Source: Labilibaculum sp. (GTDB taxonomy: Bacteria > Bacteroidota > Bacteroidia > Bacteroidales > Marinifilaceae). Taken from it: a DNA stretch of 64,000 nt. Below, in pieces: positions 9,615 to 19,334 of the stretch. Positions within the stretch are counted from its first letter, which is position 1, and every line of letters begins with the position of its first letter. The stretch is from assembly GCF_963664555.1 (NCBI RefSeq), contig NZ_OY761461.1:2232001-2296000 (forward strand), written 5' to 3'. The position numbers and the translations under genes are program-made. The notes under the pieces were generated by a model, which did no database searches, was not told the origin of the DNA, and saw nothing but the letters and a program-made list of their open reading frames with translations.

Positions 9615-9968
9615 ATGCGTACTTTGTAGATTAATGATTTAAGGCTGTTTGAGTCTGTTTTCGAGATGCGGATCGGAGCAATAAGATTTAGACTATGGTC
9701 TTATTCAACGATAAGATAATCAGCTTTTTTTGATCGAACTAAAAGATTGAACCAAAAGATATAAATGAGTGGGATAATTCACACATATATTGATGGGTAC
9801 TGTTGCCTGTAAAAAGAAAAAAAAAGATTGCATTCAATATTTAATTTATTAAAAGGGCAAAATGTAAAAAGTACAAGAATACCTTTGTTTTATCCATTTA
9901 TGAATGAGTTTTCCTTACCTAGCTTTGTTGAGTAAGAAATAGTAAATGTGTAATTAAAAGAAGAAGAA
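9615..9968. other. Divergent intergenic region between RND operon and azoreductase
   Basis: 354 bp with no gene. It must hold the leftward promoter of the RND pump operon and the rightward promoter of the azoreductase. The only strong motif I see is the -7 box listed at 9880. An A-rich tract (9820-9832) and several short T-tracts give it a curved-DNA look. No metal-regulator gene is adjacent, so the signal controlling the pump is not visible. Confidence 0.5.
9880..9887 (+). promoter_or_regulatory. Candidate -7 box of the azoreductase promoter
   Basis: TACCTTTG matches the Bacteroidota vegetative -7 consensus TAnnTTTG exactly and lies 81 bp before the azoreductase ATG. No good -33 TTG is found at the usual distance upstream, so this is a half-supported promoter. 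Confidence 0.4.
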
Positions 9969-10604
9969 ATGAGCAGAAAATTTTTATATGTCAGCGCAAA
10001 TCCGAAAGATGAAAAGGATTCATATAGCTTAAAGGTAGGGAGAGCTTTTATTGAGCAATACAAAAAGCTAAATCCTAACCACGAGGTTATAGAACTTGAT
10101 TTGTTTAAAACAGATGTTCCTTATTTAAATGCTTTGGTTTTTGACGGCTTTTCCAAGTTGCAGAATGGTGGAAGCTTAAACGATTTGGATCAAGAGCAGA
10201 TGCAGCAGATTGGAAATCTAAATCAACTTTTGGAACAATTTATGGAAGCTGATGCCTATGCCTTTGTTAACCCGATGTGGAATTTCTCTATTCCTCCTGT
10301 TCTAAAAGCATATATTGATGTCATATTACAGGCAGGAAAAACATTTCACTATACTGAAAATGGTCCGGAAGGATTGATGAAAGGAAAGAAGGCTGTTCAC
10401 ATTCAAGCATCAGGAGGAGTTTATTCAAATGGGGCGGGAAGTGAAATGGATTTTTCGCATCGTTATTTAAAAACAGTTTTGGGATTTATTGGAATATCAG
10501 AATTGAAATTTGTTCCTGTTGAAGGAATTGCAATGGGACAGGATGTTACTGAAATTGAGAAACTGGCAAAAGAAAAAGCGATTGGATTAGTGTCTGAATT
10601 CTAA
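9969..10604 (+). CDS. azoR: FMN-dependent NADH-azoreductase (flavodoxin-like fold)
   Basis: A 211-residue cytoplasmic protein of the AcpD/AzoR quinone and azo reductase family. It opens with LYVSANPKDEKDSYS, the phosphate-binding loop region of the flavodoxin-like fold, followed by the family's FVNPMWNFSIPPVLKAYIDVILQAGKTFHYT stretch (about residues 98-128) and GKKAVHIQASGG. Length is right for the family (about 200). Known members reduce quinones and azo bonds by two-electron transfer from NADH. It stands alone with its own promoter-like sequence upstream; the next gene starts 217 bp later. Confidence 0.92.
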   Translation: MSRKFLYVSANPKDEKDSYSLKVGRAFIEQYKKLNPNHEVIELDLFKTDVPYLNALVFDGFSKLQNGGSLNDLDQEQMQQIGNLNQLLEQFMEADAYAFVNPMWNFSIPPVLKAYIDVILQAGKTFHYTENGPEGLMKGKKAVHIQASGGVYSNGAGSEMDFSHRYLKTVLGFIGISELKFVPVEGIAMGQDVTEIEKLAKEKAIGLVSEF

Positions 10605-10821
10605 TTGCACAATTGAAAAATAGAATTTTTAGAGATTTTACTTAAATTGTGTGCGGGTTGATTATCCTTTGGGAATATCTTCCCGCACATTCGTGCATTA
10701 AATGGGGTGATTTTGTTAAAATTCCTTTAATTGTAAGCTATCCGGCACGCTTTATTTTTATGTAGATGTAAAAACAACTACTTTAGTAGTTCTTAACAGT
10801 ACATGGCTAAAAAACAAAATC

Positions 10822-13191
10822 ATGAAGTTGGATCAGTTGAAATTAAATATAGATCGTATTCCATTCAAAAAATCACTGAGTTTTCTTCCTTTAATTAATA
10901 AACTAAAGGAAGAACAAAGAAATGGAGCCGGAAATGATTTACAAGCAAAAATTATTTTGGATTTAGTTGACAGGAATCCTGATTTGGTTAGACCCGATTT
11001 TAATATTGAGGATGTTGGTAAGTATGAGGGTGAGATTCATACAATAATGTCGTATTTTTTCACACCATCTCAATACAAAAAAGATATAGGTGTTGCGGCC
11101 AGCCCGTTCGACGATCATAATTTTTATTTCACGCCAAATTATCTAAAAATTCATAGTGATCAGAATATTGAAATTGAACATGTTGAGCAGAAGAATCAGG
11201 ATAAATGTTATCTGACTTTTACAAAGTTAATTTATGCATACCTGATGATTCTTCCCAAATTCTATAATTTCAAATTAGATATGGATTATCTGTTTTTGTA
11301 TCGTATGACAGATAAGTTGAATGGTTTGGTGAAGTATTACAAATTGGAGTATGATGAGTCATGCATCGAAATAACTTATAAAGGAAATTTACCAGAAGTT
11401 TCAGAGGAGAATATTAGAGAAATGATTAACGATCCAATGAATATGGACTTTTGGCTGAAGATAATTCCATTGGATAATTTTACTTTTTGTGGATTTATGT
11501 CATTCAAATATGTAGATGTTACTCAGATCGAAGTAATCTCATCATTAAAATCTCAATTGCTGGAAAAATCATCAATAATTAACAGGGCTAACTTTGATGC
11601 TCTCGAACAGAATATCCGCTCATTATTAACTCTGCCAAATTTAAATTTAGGTGTGCTTGCTTTGGGAATGGTTCAAGGCAATGTTGAAAATCCTTCTAAT
11701 TTTTGGCACGGATTCATTGATCCTAATAAATACATGTGCGAAGCATACCGGGGAACGATATATCAAGAGGCAGGTTTATCCGGTTATCCTGTTTTGATTA
11801 GTGACCTTACTACCAGAGAGAATTTACAACCTGTTGAACAAGAGTTGTTGAATTTAGGTATTAAAAATATTTGTATTATTCCTCTTTATTACGAGGGAGA
11901 GTTGGTGGGCATGATGGAATTGGGATCAACAAAGGCTTTTGATATCAATTTCACGAAACTGCGTGTGATAAAAGATATCATTCCGGTATTTTCTATCGCC
12001 GTTCATCGGACGAGTGAGGAATTAAAAAATAGGATAGAGGCTACAATTAAAGAAGAATGTACAGCAATACACCCAAGTGTAGAGTGGCGGTTTCAGCAGG
12101 CGGCCAGTAATTTGTTGGCCAAAAGAGATTTGGATGATCTGGTGCAAATGGAAGAAATCGTTTTTCGGGAAGTATATCCATTGTACGGAGCCATTGATGT
12201 CCGTCATTCCTCGGTGATTCGAAACCGGACAATTCAGGATGATTTGGTGGAACAATTACAACTGGCACGTGAAGTTTTGAAAGAAGCATTTTTGGATTGT
12301 AAAATGCCTGTTTACGATCAGTTAATATACAAAATTGACTATTTCATTGATGGGATTGAAAAAGGACTTTCTTCGGGTGATGAAATGAACGTTCTTAGTT
12401 TTATTCGTCATGATGTAGAATCCCTTTTTCCGCATTTTAAAGAGAATGGATCTGCTTTAACTGCTGCGATTGCAGAATACAATAAAAATATTGATCCTGA
12501 CTTACATATAGTTTACAAACGAAGAAAAGATTTTGAAGATAGTTTAGGAATGATTAATGATTGCGTTATCTCTTATCTTGAAAAAGAGGAAGAAAAAGCG
12601 CAGAAGATGTTCCCTCATTATTTTGAGAAATACCGCACAGATGGTGTAGAGCATAACATTTATATCGGACAGAGTATTTCATCACAAAAAACATTTGATC
12701 GAATCTATTTAAAGAATCTTCGCTTGTGGCAGCTAATTGTAAGTGCCGGATTATCCCGGAAAACAAGTGCTTTAAAAAGTTCATTGCCGATTGAACTGGA
12801 AACTACAGGTTTAATTTTAGTACATAGCCAACCTTTGGCAATAAGGTTCAGACAAGATGAGAAAAAATTTGATGTGGATGGCGCCTATAATATTCGTTAT
12901 GAGATTGTTAAGAAAAGAATTGATAAGGCAGTTATAAAAGGAACCAGTGAGCGCCTTACTCAGCCTGGAAAATTAGCAGTAATATTTAGTCAGGAATCTG
13001 AAATGGCAGAGTATCAAAGGTATTTGGAGTATTTGGTTGCAAAGGGCTACTTTGAGAATAATATTGAACATTTGGTGTTGGAAGATCTGCAAGGAGTGTA
13101 TGGCTTAAGAGCATTGAGAGTGCAAATAAAGAATGGTGAAGAACCGAATGAAGTGCTGACTGTTGCGAAGGAATTGAAGCTGAACGAATAA
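10822..13191 (+). CDS. Large GAF-domain protein of unknown role
   Basis: A 789-residue soluble protein without signal peptide or clear membrane segments. A GAF-like domain spans about residues 260-400 (ALGMVQGN..., VLISDLTTRENL, IPLYYEGELVGMMELGS). The N-terminal 250 and C-terminal 390 residues match nothing I recognise; the latter is helical and charged, with no histidine-kinase, cyclase or diguanylate motifs. Proteins of this length and layout are common in Bacteroidota as GAF domain-containing proteins. It is followed 63 bp later by a patatin-barrel gene in the same direction, which may be co-transcribed. Confidence 0.7.
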   Translation: MKLDQLKLNIDRIPFKKSLSFLPLINKLKEEQRNGAGNDLQAKIILDLVDRNPDLVRPDFNIEDVGKYEGEIHTIMSYFFTPSQYKKDIGVAASPFDDHNFYFTPNYLKIHSDQNIEIEHVEQKNQDKCYLTFTKLIYAYLMILPKFYNFKLDMDYLFLYRMTDKLNGLVKYYKLEYDESCIEITYKGNLPEVSEENIREMINDPMNMDFWLKIIPLDNFTFCGFMSFKYVDVTQIEVISSLKSQLLEKSSIINRANFDALEQNIRSLLTLPNLNLGVLALGMVQGNVENPSNFWHGFIDPNKYMCEAYRGTIYQEAGLSGYPVLISDLTTRENLQPVEQELLNLGIKNICIIPLYYEGELVGMMELGSTKAFDINFTKLRVIKDIIPVFSIAVHRTSEELKNRIEATIKEECTAIHPSVEWRFQQAASNLLAKRDLDDLVQMEEIVFREVYPLYGAIDVRHSSVIRNRTIQDDLVEQLQLAREVLKEAFLDCKMPVYDQLIYKIDYFIDGIEKGLSSGDEMNVLSFIRHDVESLFPHFKENGSALTAAIAEYNKNIDPDLHIVYKRRKDFEDSLGMINDCVISYLEKEEEKAQKMFPHYFEKYRTDGVEHNIYIGQSISSQKTFDRIYLKNLRLWQLIVSAGLSRKTSALKSSLPIELETTGLILVHSQPLAIRFRQDEKKFDVDGAYNIRYEIVKKRIDKAVIKGTSERLTQPGKLAVIFSQESEMAEYQRYLEYLVAKGYFENNIEHLVLEDLQGVYGLRALRVQIKNGEEPNEVLTVAKELKLNE

Positions 13192-13254
13192 TAGTTTATG
13201 GTGCCAGTATTTTTAAGAAAAAAAATTAAAACAGAATATAAGTAGAATAAATTT

Positions 13255-15465
13255 ATGCAATTTAAATCTTTATGTCTTAGTCTGGTTTTGTCCACAATAA
13301 GTTTCTTGAATTTTGCTCAATCGGCAACAGATAGTTTGCCCAATAAAGCTCGTCCCAAAATAGGGCTTGTTTTAAGTGGTGGTGGTGCAAAAGGTTTTGC
13401 CCATGTTGGTGTTCTTAAGATTATAGACGAATTGGGTATTCCGATTGACTATATCGCCGGTACTAGTATGGGAGGTTTAATAGGAGGTTTTTATTCAATT
13501 GGATATTCAGCTGCGGATATTGAAAAAATTATTTTAAGTCAGAATTGGGAAGACTTACTCTCAGATAATGTGTCGCGAAAATTTGTACCTATTTATGAGA
13601 AAAAGGATTTTGAAAGATATATTCTTTCATTTCCTATTAAACCGAAAGGAATTCAATTGCCAAGCGGTATTGTTAGGGGGCAAAATGTGATCAATTTATT
13701 TGAACGGTTAACGATTGAATATCATGACCAAACGGATTTTAATAAGTTACCCATTCCTTTTTTATGTATCGCTACTGATTTGGAAACGGGAAATGCTGTA
13801 GTTCTGGATAAAGGTTATCTGCCACTGGCTATGCGTGCAAGTATGGCTATCCCAACTTATTTTTCTCCGGTAGAGATTGATGGTAAATTATTAGCTGACG
13901 GAGGAATGATTAATAACTTCCCGGTAAAGGAATTGATTAAGATGGGTGCAGATATCATCATTGGAGTTGATGTTCAGTCTGGAGTTAAATCTAAAAAGGA
14001 ATTAAAATCTCTTTTGGATATTATAAATCAAACTGTTTCTTTGATGGCATTGAATAATTTTAAGGACAATCTGAAATATTGTGATATCTATATTAAACCT
14101 AAAATAGATGAATACACAGTTGGTAGTTTCCAGGATGCAGATTCACTAATTCACAGAGGAGAAGCAATAGCACAAACATTTATTCCAACCTTGCTGGATT
14201 TAAAGAAGAAATATAATCTGGAAAAGACAAAATTGAAAACATACGTTCCTCCGTGCGATTCATCTACCTATTTTATTAAAGATATAGAGGTTGAGGGATT
14301 AAATGAAGTGAGTTATTCGCTGTTATATGGTAAGTTGAATTTGGAAATGAATAGTAAGGTTAGTTTACGAAAATTACAGGACGGGATAAATCGGGTATAT
14401 GGCAGCCGGTATTTCGATCGTGTTGATTTTCATATGAAAGGAACAGAAGAAAAAACTCTTTTGATAAGTGTAAAGGAACGAACAACCAAGAGATTTAATG
14501 TAGGACTGCATTACGATAGCGATAACAATGCCGCAGTATTGCTAAATACAACATTTCGGAATAAATTAAAAAGTGGATCACGTTTATCCTTTGATTTGAA
14601 ATTAGCAGAAAATCCCCGGTTTAAAACAACTTATACAATTGACAATGGTTTGAAGCCTGGCTTAAATGTAGAAGCTGAATTTAATGATTCTGAGGTATAT
14701 GCTTTTGAGGATGGGAAAAAACTGGCAAGTTATGACTTTAACTACCTTAAATTTGATGTAAATACACACTCGATACTTCGGGAATCATATTCTTTTGGAT
14801 TGGGAGGAAAGATTGAATATTACAATATTAATTCTGAATTCACAATTCCCGGGGAAGTGGATGCACGGGATGAGGATTACTTTTTTACATACTACGCATT
14901 TCTAAATCTTGATTCCCATGATAAGGCTTATTATCCAAAGACCGGAATGAGTCTTTATGGAGAATACAAGTTAGTAACAAATAATGGATTTGAACTTGAT
15001 GGTATGAATCGGCCGGCATCGGTGGCTTATCTTAAGTTTCAAAAGGCAATTAGTCTAAGTTCGGCATTTACGGTTTATCCAAAATTTTATGGCAGGGTAG
15101 TATGGGGTAAAAACATACCTAATTTTTATATGTCTTATACAGGAGGAATCGATCAAACAGATTATTTTGATATTCAAATGCCCTTTGTTGGTTTGGAACG
15201 CATGGAGATGGCTTCAATAAATTCTTTTGTTTTTCGGGCCGATTTTCAATATGAATTATTTCGGAATAATTATTTAATTCTGAAAACCAATGCGGGCAAA
15301 TTGGTTGAAGATGTTAATGATGCGTTAACCCATGGAGAATGGATTAAAGGAATCGGACTAACGTATTCATACAATAGTTTAATTGGCCCCATAGAAATTT
15401 CCCTGATGTATTCTGATAAGAAAAATGGTATTTCAAACTATGTGAATTTAGGCTTTTGGTTTTAA
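13255..15465 (+). CDS. Patatin-like phospholipase with POTRA and outer-membrane barrel (type Vd-like)
   Basis: A 736-residue exported protein. After a signal peptide (about 1-22, ending NFAQS) comes a patatin domain (about 36-235): oxyanion motif GGGAKGFAHVGVL, nucleophile elbow GTSMGG and catalytic Asp in ADGGMINNFPV, so the Ser-Asp dyad is complete. A POTRA-like segment follows (about 330-400, IKDIEVEGLNEVSYSLLYGK), then a BamA-like beta-barrel ending in NLGFWF, with the terminal aromatic residue that the Bam machinery reads. The layout is that of PlpD-type autotransporting lipases, although in Bacteroidota the patatin part may stay in the periplasm. Lipase activity is inferred from the intact motifs. 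Confidence 0.88.
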   Translation: MQFKSLCLSLVLSTISFLNFAQSATDSLPNKARPKIGLVLSGGGAKGFAHVGVLKIIDELGIPIDYIAGTSMGGLIGGFYSIGYSAADIEKIILSQNWEDLLSDNVSRKFVPIYEKKDFERYILSFPIKPKGIQLPSGIVRGQNVINLFERLTIEYHDQTDFNKLPIPFLCIATDLETGNAVVLDKGYLPLAMRASMAIPTYFSPVEIDGKLLADGGMINNFPVKELIKMGADIIIGVDVQSGVKSKKELKSLLDIINQTVSLMALNNFKDNLKYCDIYIKPKIDEYTVGSFQDADSLIHRGEAIAQTFIPTLLDLKKKYNLEKTKLKTYVPPCDSSTYFIKDIEVEGLNEVSYSLLYGKLNLEMNSKVSLRKLQDGINRVYGSRYFDRVDFHMKGTEEKTLLISVKERTTKRFNVGLHYDSDNNAAVLLNTTFRNKLKSGSRLSFDLKLAENPRFKTTYTIDNGLKPGLNVEAEFNDSEVYAFEDGKKLASYDFNYLKFDVNTHSILRESYSFGLGGKIEYYNINSEFTIPGEVDARDEDYFFTYYAFLNLDSHDKAYYPKTGMSLYGEYKLVTNNGFELDGMNRPASVAYLKFQKAISLSSAFTVYPKFYGRVVWGKNIPNFYMSYTGGIDQTDYFDIQMPFVGLERMEMASINSFVFRADFQYELFRNNYLILKTNAGKLVEDVNDALTHGEWIKGIGLTYSYNSLIGPIEISLMYSDKKNGISNYVNLGFWF

Positions 15466-15537
15466 TAAATGATCGGCCGCAATTTGGTGGCTTTATAGTT
15501 TGATCTTACTTTTTTTTCAACGGATAAACCTTATTTT

Positions 15538-16596
15538 ATGAACAAATACATTTTATTTTTGACGATATTTTTTTGCAGTATTTCAAGTGGTGTGTTCAGT
15601 CAGGATATGGCTGATGCTTTAAAGTGCGAATGGAATTCTGGAATAATTGGAACGGGCCCGGTTCGTGGCCTGGAAATGTCTTATCATGCAAATACAAATT
15701 ATAACATCCGGTCGTCTTCGGATGTGTATGGAAATGGAAAATCTGAAATTGACTACAATCGTGTTTTTACAACAAAGCTGCGTTTTCCGATACTTCTAAA
15801 TCAAAAATTGAAAATTGCCGGTGGCATAGAGTATAGTGATGAAGAATTTCATTTTGATGATATTCCGGGCAATAATTACTCTTTGTATAAAAGTCTGAAT
15901 GATAAAAACCTGAAGAGTGTTGGAGGCAGCCTTTATCTTACAGCTCAGCTAAAAAGGAATATGTTTTTCATGTTTCGCTTCAATGCCAGGTTAAAAGGTG
16001 ATTACTGGAAAGAGCATATAGGTGATGTGAGTAAGTATACTTTTCTGAAAATGGAGATGTCGCCTATAATTGGGTGGAAAGTTAGTCCTAAAAAATCATG
16101 GGGAGTTGGTTTGGCTTATTCCTATACGTTTGGCGATCCATTGCTGTTTCCTGTTTTTGTTTACAATCATTCTTTTGCTGATAAATGGGGTGTTGAAGCT
16201 TTACTTCCCGCCAGAATAAAATTGCGCTATCAACCATCAAAACTTTGTTTTATCAATGCAAAAGCAAGATTGCAGGGGGGCAGTTACAGCATTCATTTTA
16301 ACGATCCCGAATTGAATGATTTTAAGACACTGGAATTAAGAAGAGCTGATTTGAACTTTTCTTTGGAAATAGAAAAAGGAATTACAGATTGGTTGTGGAC
16401 TTCTTTTGAATGTGGTTACCGAACCAATATTAATTTTGATGTTACCAACAGTAACCATGCATTTAGTTTATCCGGCAGCAAGTTGACAAATGAGAACAAT
16501 ATCATTGATTCCACCGTTGGAGGAGGAGCATTTTATAATCTCTCGGTATTTATTGTGCCCTCAAAAGCAATTCTGAAAAAGATTGGTTTAAAATAG
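15538..16596 (+). CDS. Outer-membrane beta-barrel protein (DUF6268-like)
   Basis: A 352-residue exported protein with a signal peptide (about 1-21, GVFSQ). The rest alternates in polarity as expected for a beta-barrel (for example RVFTTKLRFPILLNQKLKIAGGIEY, then SWGVGLAYSYTFGDPLLFPV) and lacks catalytic motifs. It resembles the Bacteroidota DUF6268 family of uncharacterised outer-membrane proteins; I am moderately sure of that label. It starts 72 bp after the patatin-barrel gene and may share its transcript. No terminal phenylalanine. Confidence 0.6.
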   Translation: MNKYILFLTIFFCSISSGVFSQDMADALKCEWNSGIIGTGPVRGLEMSYHANTNYNIRSSSDVYGNGKSEIDYNRVFTTKLRFPILLNQKLKIAGGIEYSDEEFHFDDIPGNNYSLYKSLNDKNLKSVGGSLYLTAQLKRNMFFMFRFNARLKGDYWKEHIGDVSKYTFLKMEMSPIIGWKVSPKKSWGVGLAYSYTFGDPLLFPVFVYNHSFADKWGVEALLPARIKLRYQPSKLCFINAKARLQGGSYSIHFNDPELNDFKTLELRRADLNFSLEIEKGITDWLWTSFECGYRTNINFDVTNSNHAFSLSGSKLTNENNIIDSTVGGGAFYNLSVFIVPSKAILKKIGLK

Positions 16597-16606
16597 AACC
16601 GAAAAG

Positions 16607-16651
16607 GACGACATTCTTTCTGCCTGGTCTAAAATTAGAAAGAATATCGCC
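16607..16651. terminator. Intergenic hairpin between converging genes
   Basis: ATTCTTTCT (16613-16621) pairs with AGAAAGAAT (16637-16645), and flanking GGACGA/TCGCCC extends the stem with one mismatch. It sits between the rightward barrel gene and the leftward lysA. A proper T-tract is missing on both sides, so terminator function is likely but not certain. Confidence 0.45.
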
Positions 16652-16660
16652 CTTATTGTT

Positions 16661-16680
16661 TAGTTTAGTTTAGTTTAGTT
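16661..16680. repeat. Pentanucleotide tandem repeat (TAGTT)4 over the lysA stop codon
   Basis: Four perfect TAGTT copies cover the 3' end of lysA. On the lysA strand they read (AACTA)n and include its last codons (CTA AAC TAA). Slippage would only change the final residues. Confidence 0.75.
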
Positions 16681-17827
16681 CGTTTGAAAATATCGATGGC
16701 GCAATATCCCTTAAATTGTATCTGGATGCCATTGCTTCACCATAAGCACCAGCGGTGCGAATTGCAATTAAATCGTTTCTTTTTGTAGCCGGCAAGCTGA
16801 CTAATTTGCCAAAGCAATCGGATGATTCACAAATAGGTCCAACCACATCATAATTTTCAGTTTCACCATTCGAAGTCAGGTTTTCAATTTTGTGATAAGC
16901 CTGATAAAGTGCAGGACGCAGCAATTCAGTCATGCCGGCATCTAAAATTGCAAATTTGGTTTTCACACCATTTTTCACGTATAAAACTTTGGAGATTAAG
17001 CTGCCGCATTGCGCCACCATTGATCTTCCCAATTCGAAATGAAGTTTTTGATTTGGTTCCAGATTCAAAAACTCATTAAAAATGCCAAAAAAGGTGACAA
17101 AATCAGGGATCGGATTCTGGTCTGGATGCTTGTAGTCTACCCCATAACCACCACCAACATTGATATGATCAACAAAAATTTGGCGGTCGGAAAACCACTG
17201 CTTAATTTCATTGATACGAAGGCATAAGCCTTTGAACACACTCAAATCGGTAATTTGAGAGCCAATGTGAAAGTGCAGACCAATTAACTCTATGTTTTTA
17301 TAGGATGCAAGACCTTCCAGAACGCTGTCAAATTCCCATCGGCTGATCCCAAATTTATTTTCTTCAACTCCTGTTGTGATGTAATGATGCGTATTTGCAT
17401 TAACATTTGGGTTGATACGAATTGCAATTTTTGCAATTTTATTGGTTCTTTCTGCCAGTTCATTAATCAATTCCATTTCGGGTATCGATTCGCAGTTGAA
17501 ACAGAAAATATCGGAATCTAATGCGGTTTGAATTTCCTGATCGGATTTTCCAACACCGGCATATACAATTTTATTCGATGGATATCCTGATTCCAGAGAT
17601 CTCTTTATTTCATTTCCACTTACGCAATCGGCACCAAATCCATACGACTGAATTTTGGTCATAATTTTCGGATTGGCATTCGCTTTTACTGCATAATGAA
17701 CATGATATCCATATTTGGATGATTCTCTTTTAACAATCTCCAAAGTGTTTTGAAGAATCTCCATATCGTAATAGTAGAACGGAGTAGGTATGTTTGAGAA
17801 TTCGTTGATTCTTGAGCTGTTAAACAT
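16670..17827 (-). CDS. lysA: Diaminopimelate decarboxylase
   Basis: A 385-residue PLP enzyme of the alanine racemase/fold III group that makes L-lysine from meso-diaminopimelate, the last step of lysine synthesis. The PLP lysine lies in HYAVKANANPKIM (about residue 48), the phosphate-binding loop in HINVGGGYGVDY, and the second active-site half carries GPICESSDCFGK. Length is slightly short compared with classical LysA (about 415) but usual for the Bacteroidota form. It follows lysC by 26 bp on the same strand, forming an operon that controls both the entry and exit steps of the lysine pathway. Confidence 0.93.
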   Translation of the reverse strand: MFNSSRINEFSNIPTPFYYYDMEILQNTLEIVKRESSKYGYHVHYAVKANANPKIMTKIQSYGFGADCVSGNEIKRSLESGYPSNKIVYAGVGKSDQEIQTALDSDIFCFNCESIPEMELINELAERTNKIAKIAIRINPNVNANTHHYITTGVEENKFGISRWEFDSVLEGLASYKNIELIGLHFHIGSQITDLSVFKGLCLRINEIKQWFSDRQIFVDHINVGGGYGVDYKHPDQNPIPDFVTFFGIFNEFLNLEPNQKLHFELGRSMVAQCGSLISKVLYVKNGVKTKFAILDAGMTELLRPALYQAYHKIENLTSNGETENYDVVGPICESSDCFGKLVSLPATKRNDLIAIRTAGAYGEAMASRYNLRDIAPSIFSNELN

Positions 17828-17853
17828 GATAAAAAAAATTGTGGAAACAACAA

Positions 17854-19164
17854 CTAAAATAAATGATTACTTAATGCCTGAAGGGCTGCTACTTTATTCT
17901 TCTGATCTACCAAAACGGAAATATTGTGTTTGCTGCCTCCGTAGGAAATCATTCGCAAAGGAATAGATTCAAGTGCTTCCAGTACCTTTTTAGCACTGCC
18001 TGCTGATTCGGATATAAAATCACCAACAATACAAATTATCGATTGATTCTGATCTATCTCTACAATGCCAAATTTCAATAATTCCGCTTCTATTTCAGAG
18101 AGATTCGTATCATCATCTATTGTGAGCGAAATGGCTACCTCCGAGGTGGTTATCATATCAATCGGAGTCTTGTATATCTCGAATATTTCGAATACTTTTC
18201 GCAAAAAACCATAGGCTAAAAGCATTCTTCCCGATTTAATTTTTACTGCCGTAATTCCATCTTTTGCAGCAATTGCCTTAATTCCTTTTCCAACCAAATC
18301 GTCGGTAATTAAAGTTCCTTCGTCCGATGGACTTAGTGTGTTCTTTAAACGAACAGGAATGCTCCATTGCTTGCATGGCATGATGCTGGAAGGGTGCATA
18401 ATTTTAGCCCCAAAATAAGCAAGCTCGGCAGCTTCGTCAAAAGACAATTGTTTAAGAGCCTTGGTATTCTCAACAAAGCGGGGATCGTTGTTGTGAAAAC
18501 CATCTATATCGGTCCATATTTGAACCTCTTCCGATTGCAGGGCTGCACCAATTAAAGATGCTGAGTAATCACTTCCACCACGCTTTAAATTATCAATCTC
18601 ACCATATGTATTTCTACAGATGAAACCTTGAGTAATAAAAAGTTTCTGGTTAGGATATTGAGCGAGTTCACGTTCCAGATTTTCTTTGATATAGTATGAA
18701 TCAGGTTCTCCGTCCTTATCAATCCGCATGAAATTCAGAGCTGGCAGAAATACCGAATCTACACCAATTTCAGTCAAATAGTAATGAAAAAATGCAGTCG
18801 AAATTAATTCCCCCTGTGCAAGAATTGCTTTCTCCTGAAGTGCCGTAAAGCTGCGGTAAACAAAATTGCGGATGTAATTAAAATGAGATGTGATCAACTC
18901 ATTCCCTTTGTTTTTGCCATTTGTGGTAGTAAATAGTTCCTCAATCCGCACTCTGTATTTTGCTTCCAACTCAGTGATTTTCTCATCCGCTTGTTCCATC
19001 TCCTTTTTGTACAAAAGATCGGCTATCTCAACAAGAGAATTCGTTGTTCCGGCCATGGCTGACAGAACTATAATTCTGGATTCATCACTTTGAACCAGTT
19101 GCGCAAGATTTTTAATTCTTTCGGGCGATCCAACTGAGGTACCGCCAAATTTTAAAACTTTCAT
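17854..19164 (-). CDS. lysC: Aspartate kinase (monofunctional)
   Basis: A 436-residue kinase that phosphorylates L-aspartate, the first step to lysine, threonine and methionine. The N-terminus MKVLKFGGTSVG is the nucleotide-binding signature; ITQGFICRNTYGEIDNLKRGGSDYSA gives the substrate region. Two ACT regulatory domains fill the C-terminal 140 residues (from about 300), consistent with feedback control. No homoserine dehydrogenase domain is attached, unlike the ThrA-type fusions common in the phylum, so this copy belongs to lysine synthesis as its lysA neighbour shows. A Lys-rich leader peptide and a terminator lie upstream. Confidence 0.95.
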   Translation of the reverse strand: MKVLKFGGTSVGSPERIKNLAQLVQSDESRIIVLSAMAGTTNSLVEIADLLYKKEMEQADEKITELEAKYRVRIEELFTTTNGKNKGNELITSHFNYIRNFVYRSFTALQEKAILAQGELISTAFFHYYLTEIGVDSVFLPALNFMRIDKDGEPDSYYIKENLERELAQYPNQKLFITQGFICRNTYGEIDNLKRGGSDYSASLIGAALQSEEVQIWTDIDGFHNNDPRFVENTKALKQLSFDEAAELAYFGAKIMHPSSIMPCKQWSIPVRLKNTLSPSDEGTLITDDLVGKGIKAIAAKDGITAVKIKSGRMLLAYGFLRKVFEIFEIYKTPIDMITTSEVAISLTIDDDTNLSEIEAELLKFGIVEIDQNQSIICIVGDFISESAGSAKKVLEALESIPLRMISYGGSKHNISVLVDQKNKVAALQALSNHLF

Positions 19165-19258
19165 TGATTAATAATTTTAGTTTTGCCATTTCTTTCTGAA
19201 ATGGAAGGTGTTATAAGCTATAAATATACATTATGAGCTTGTGGTTTTTTATTTTTCT

Positions 19259-19289
19259 CAAAAAAAGCCTGCAGAATTTCTGCAGGCTT
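19259..19289 (-). terminator. Intrinsic terminator in the lysC leader (candidate attenuator)
   Basis: On the minus strand a 10-bp perfect stem (19289-19280 with 19274-19265, AAGCCTGCAG/CTGCAGGCTT) with a 5-nt loop is followed directly by a run of seven T. It points towards lysC and lies about 95 bp before its start codon, with no other gene ending there except a short Lys-rich ORF 45 bp upstream. A terminator placed inside a leader, after such an ORF, is the layout of transcription attenuation. I did not find the competing antiterminator by eye. Confidence 0.8.
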
Positions 19290-19334
19290 ATATCTCTTAT
19301 CCGATAGCTTTACATCAATTCACATCATACAACG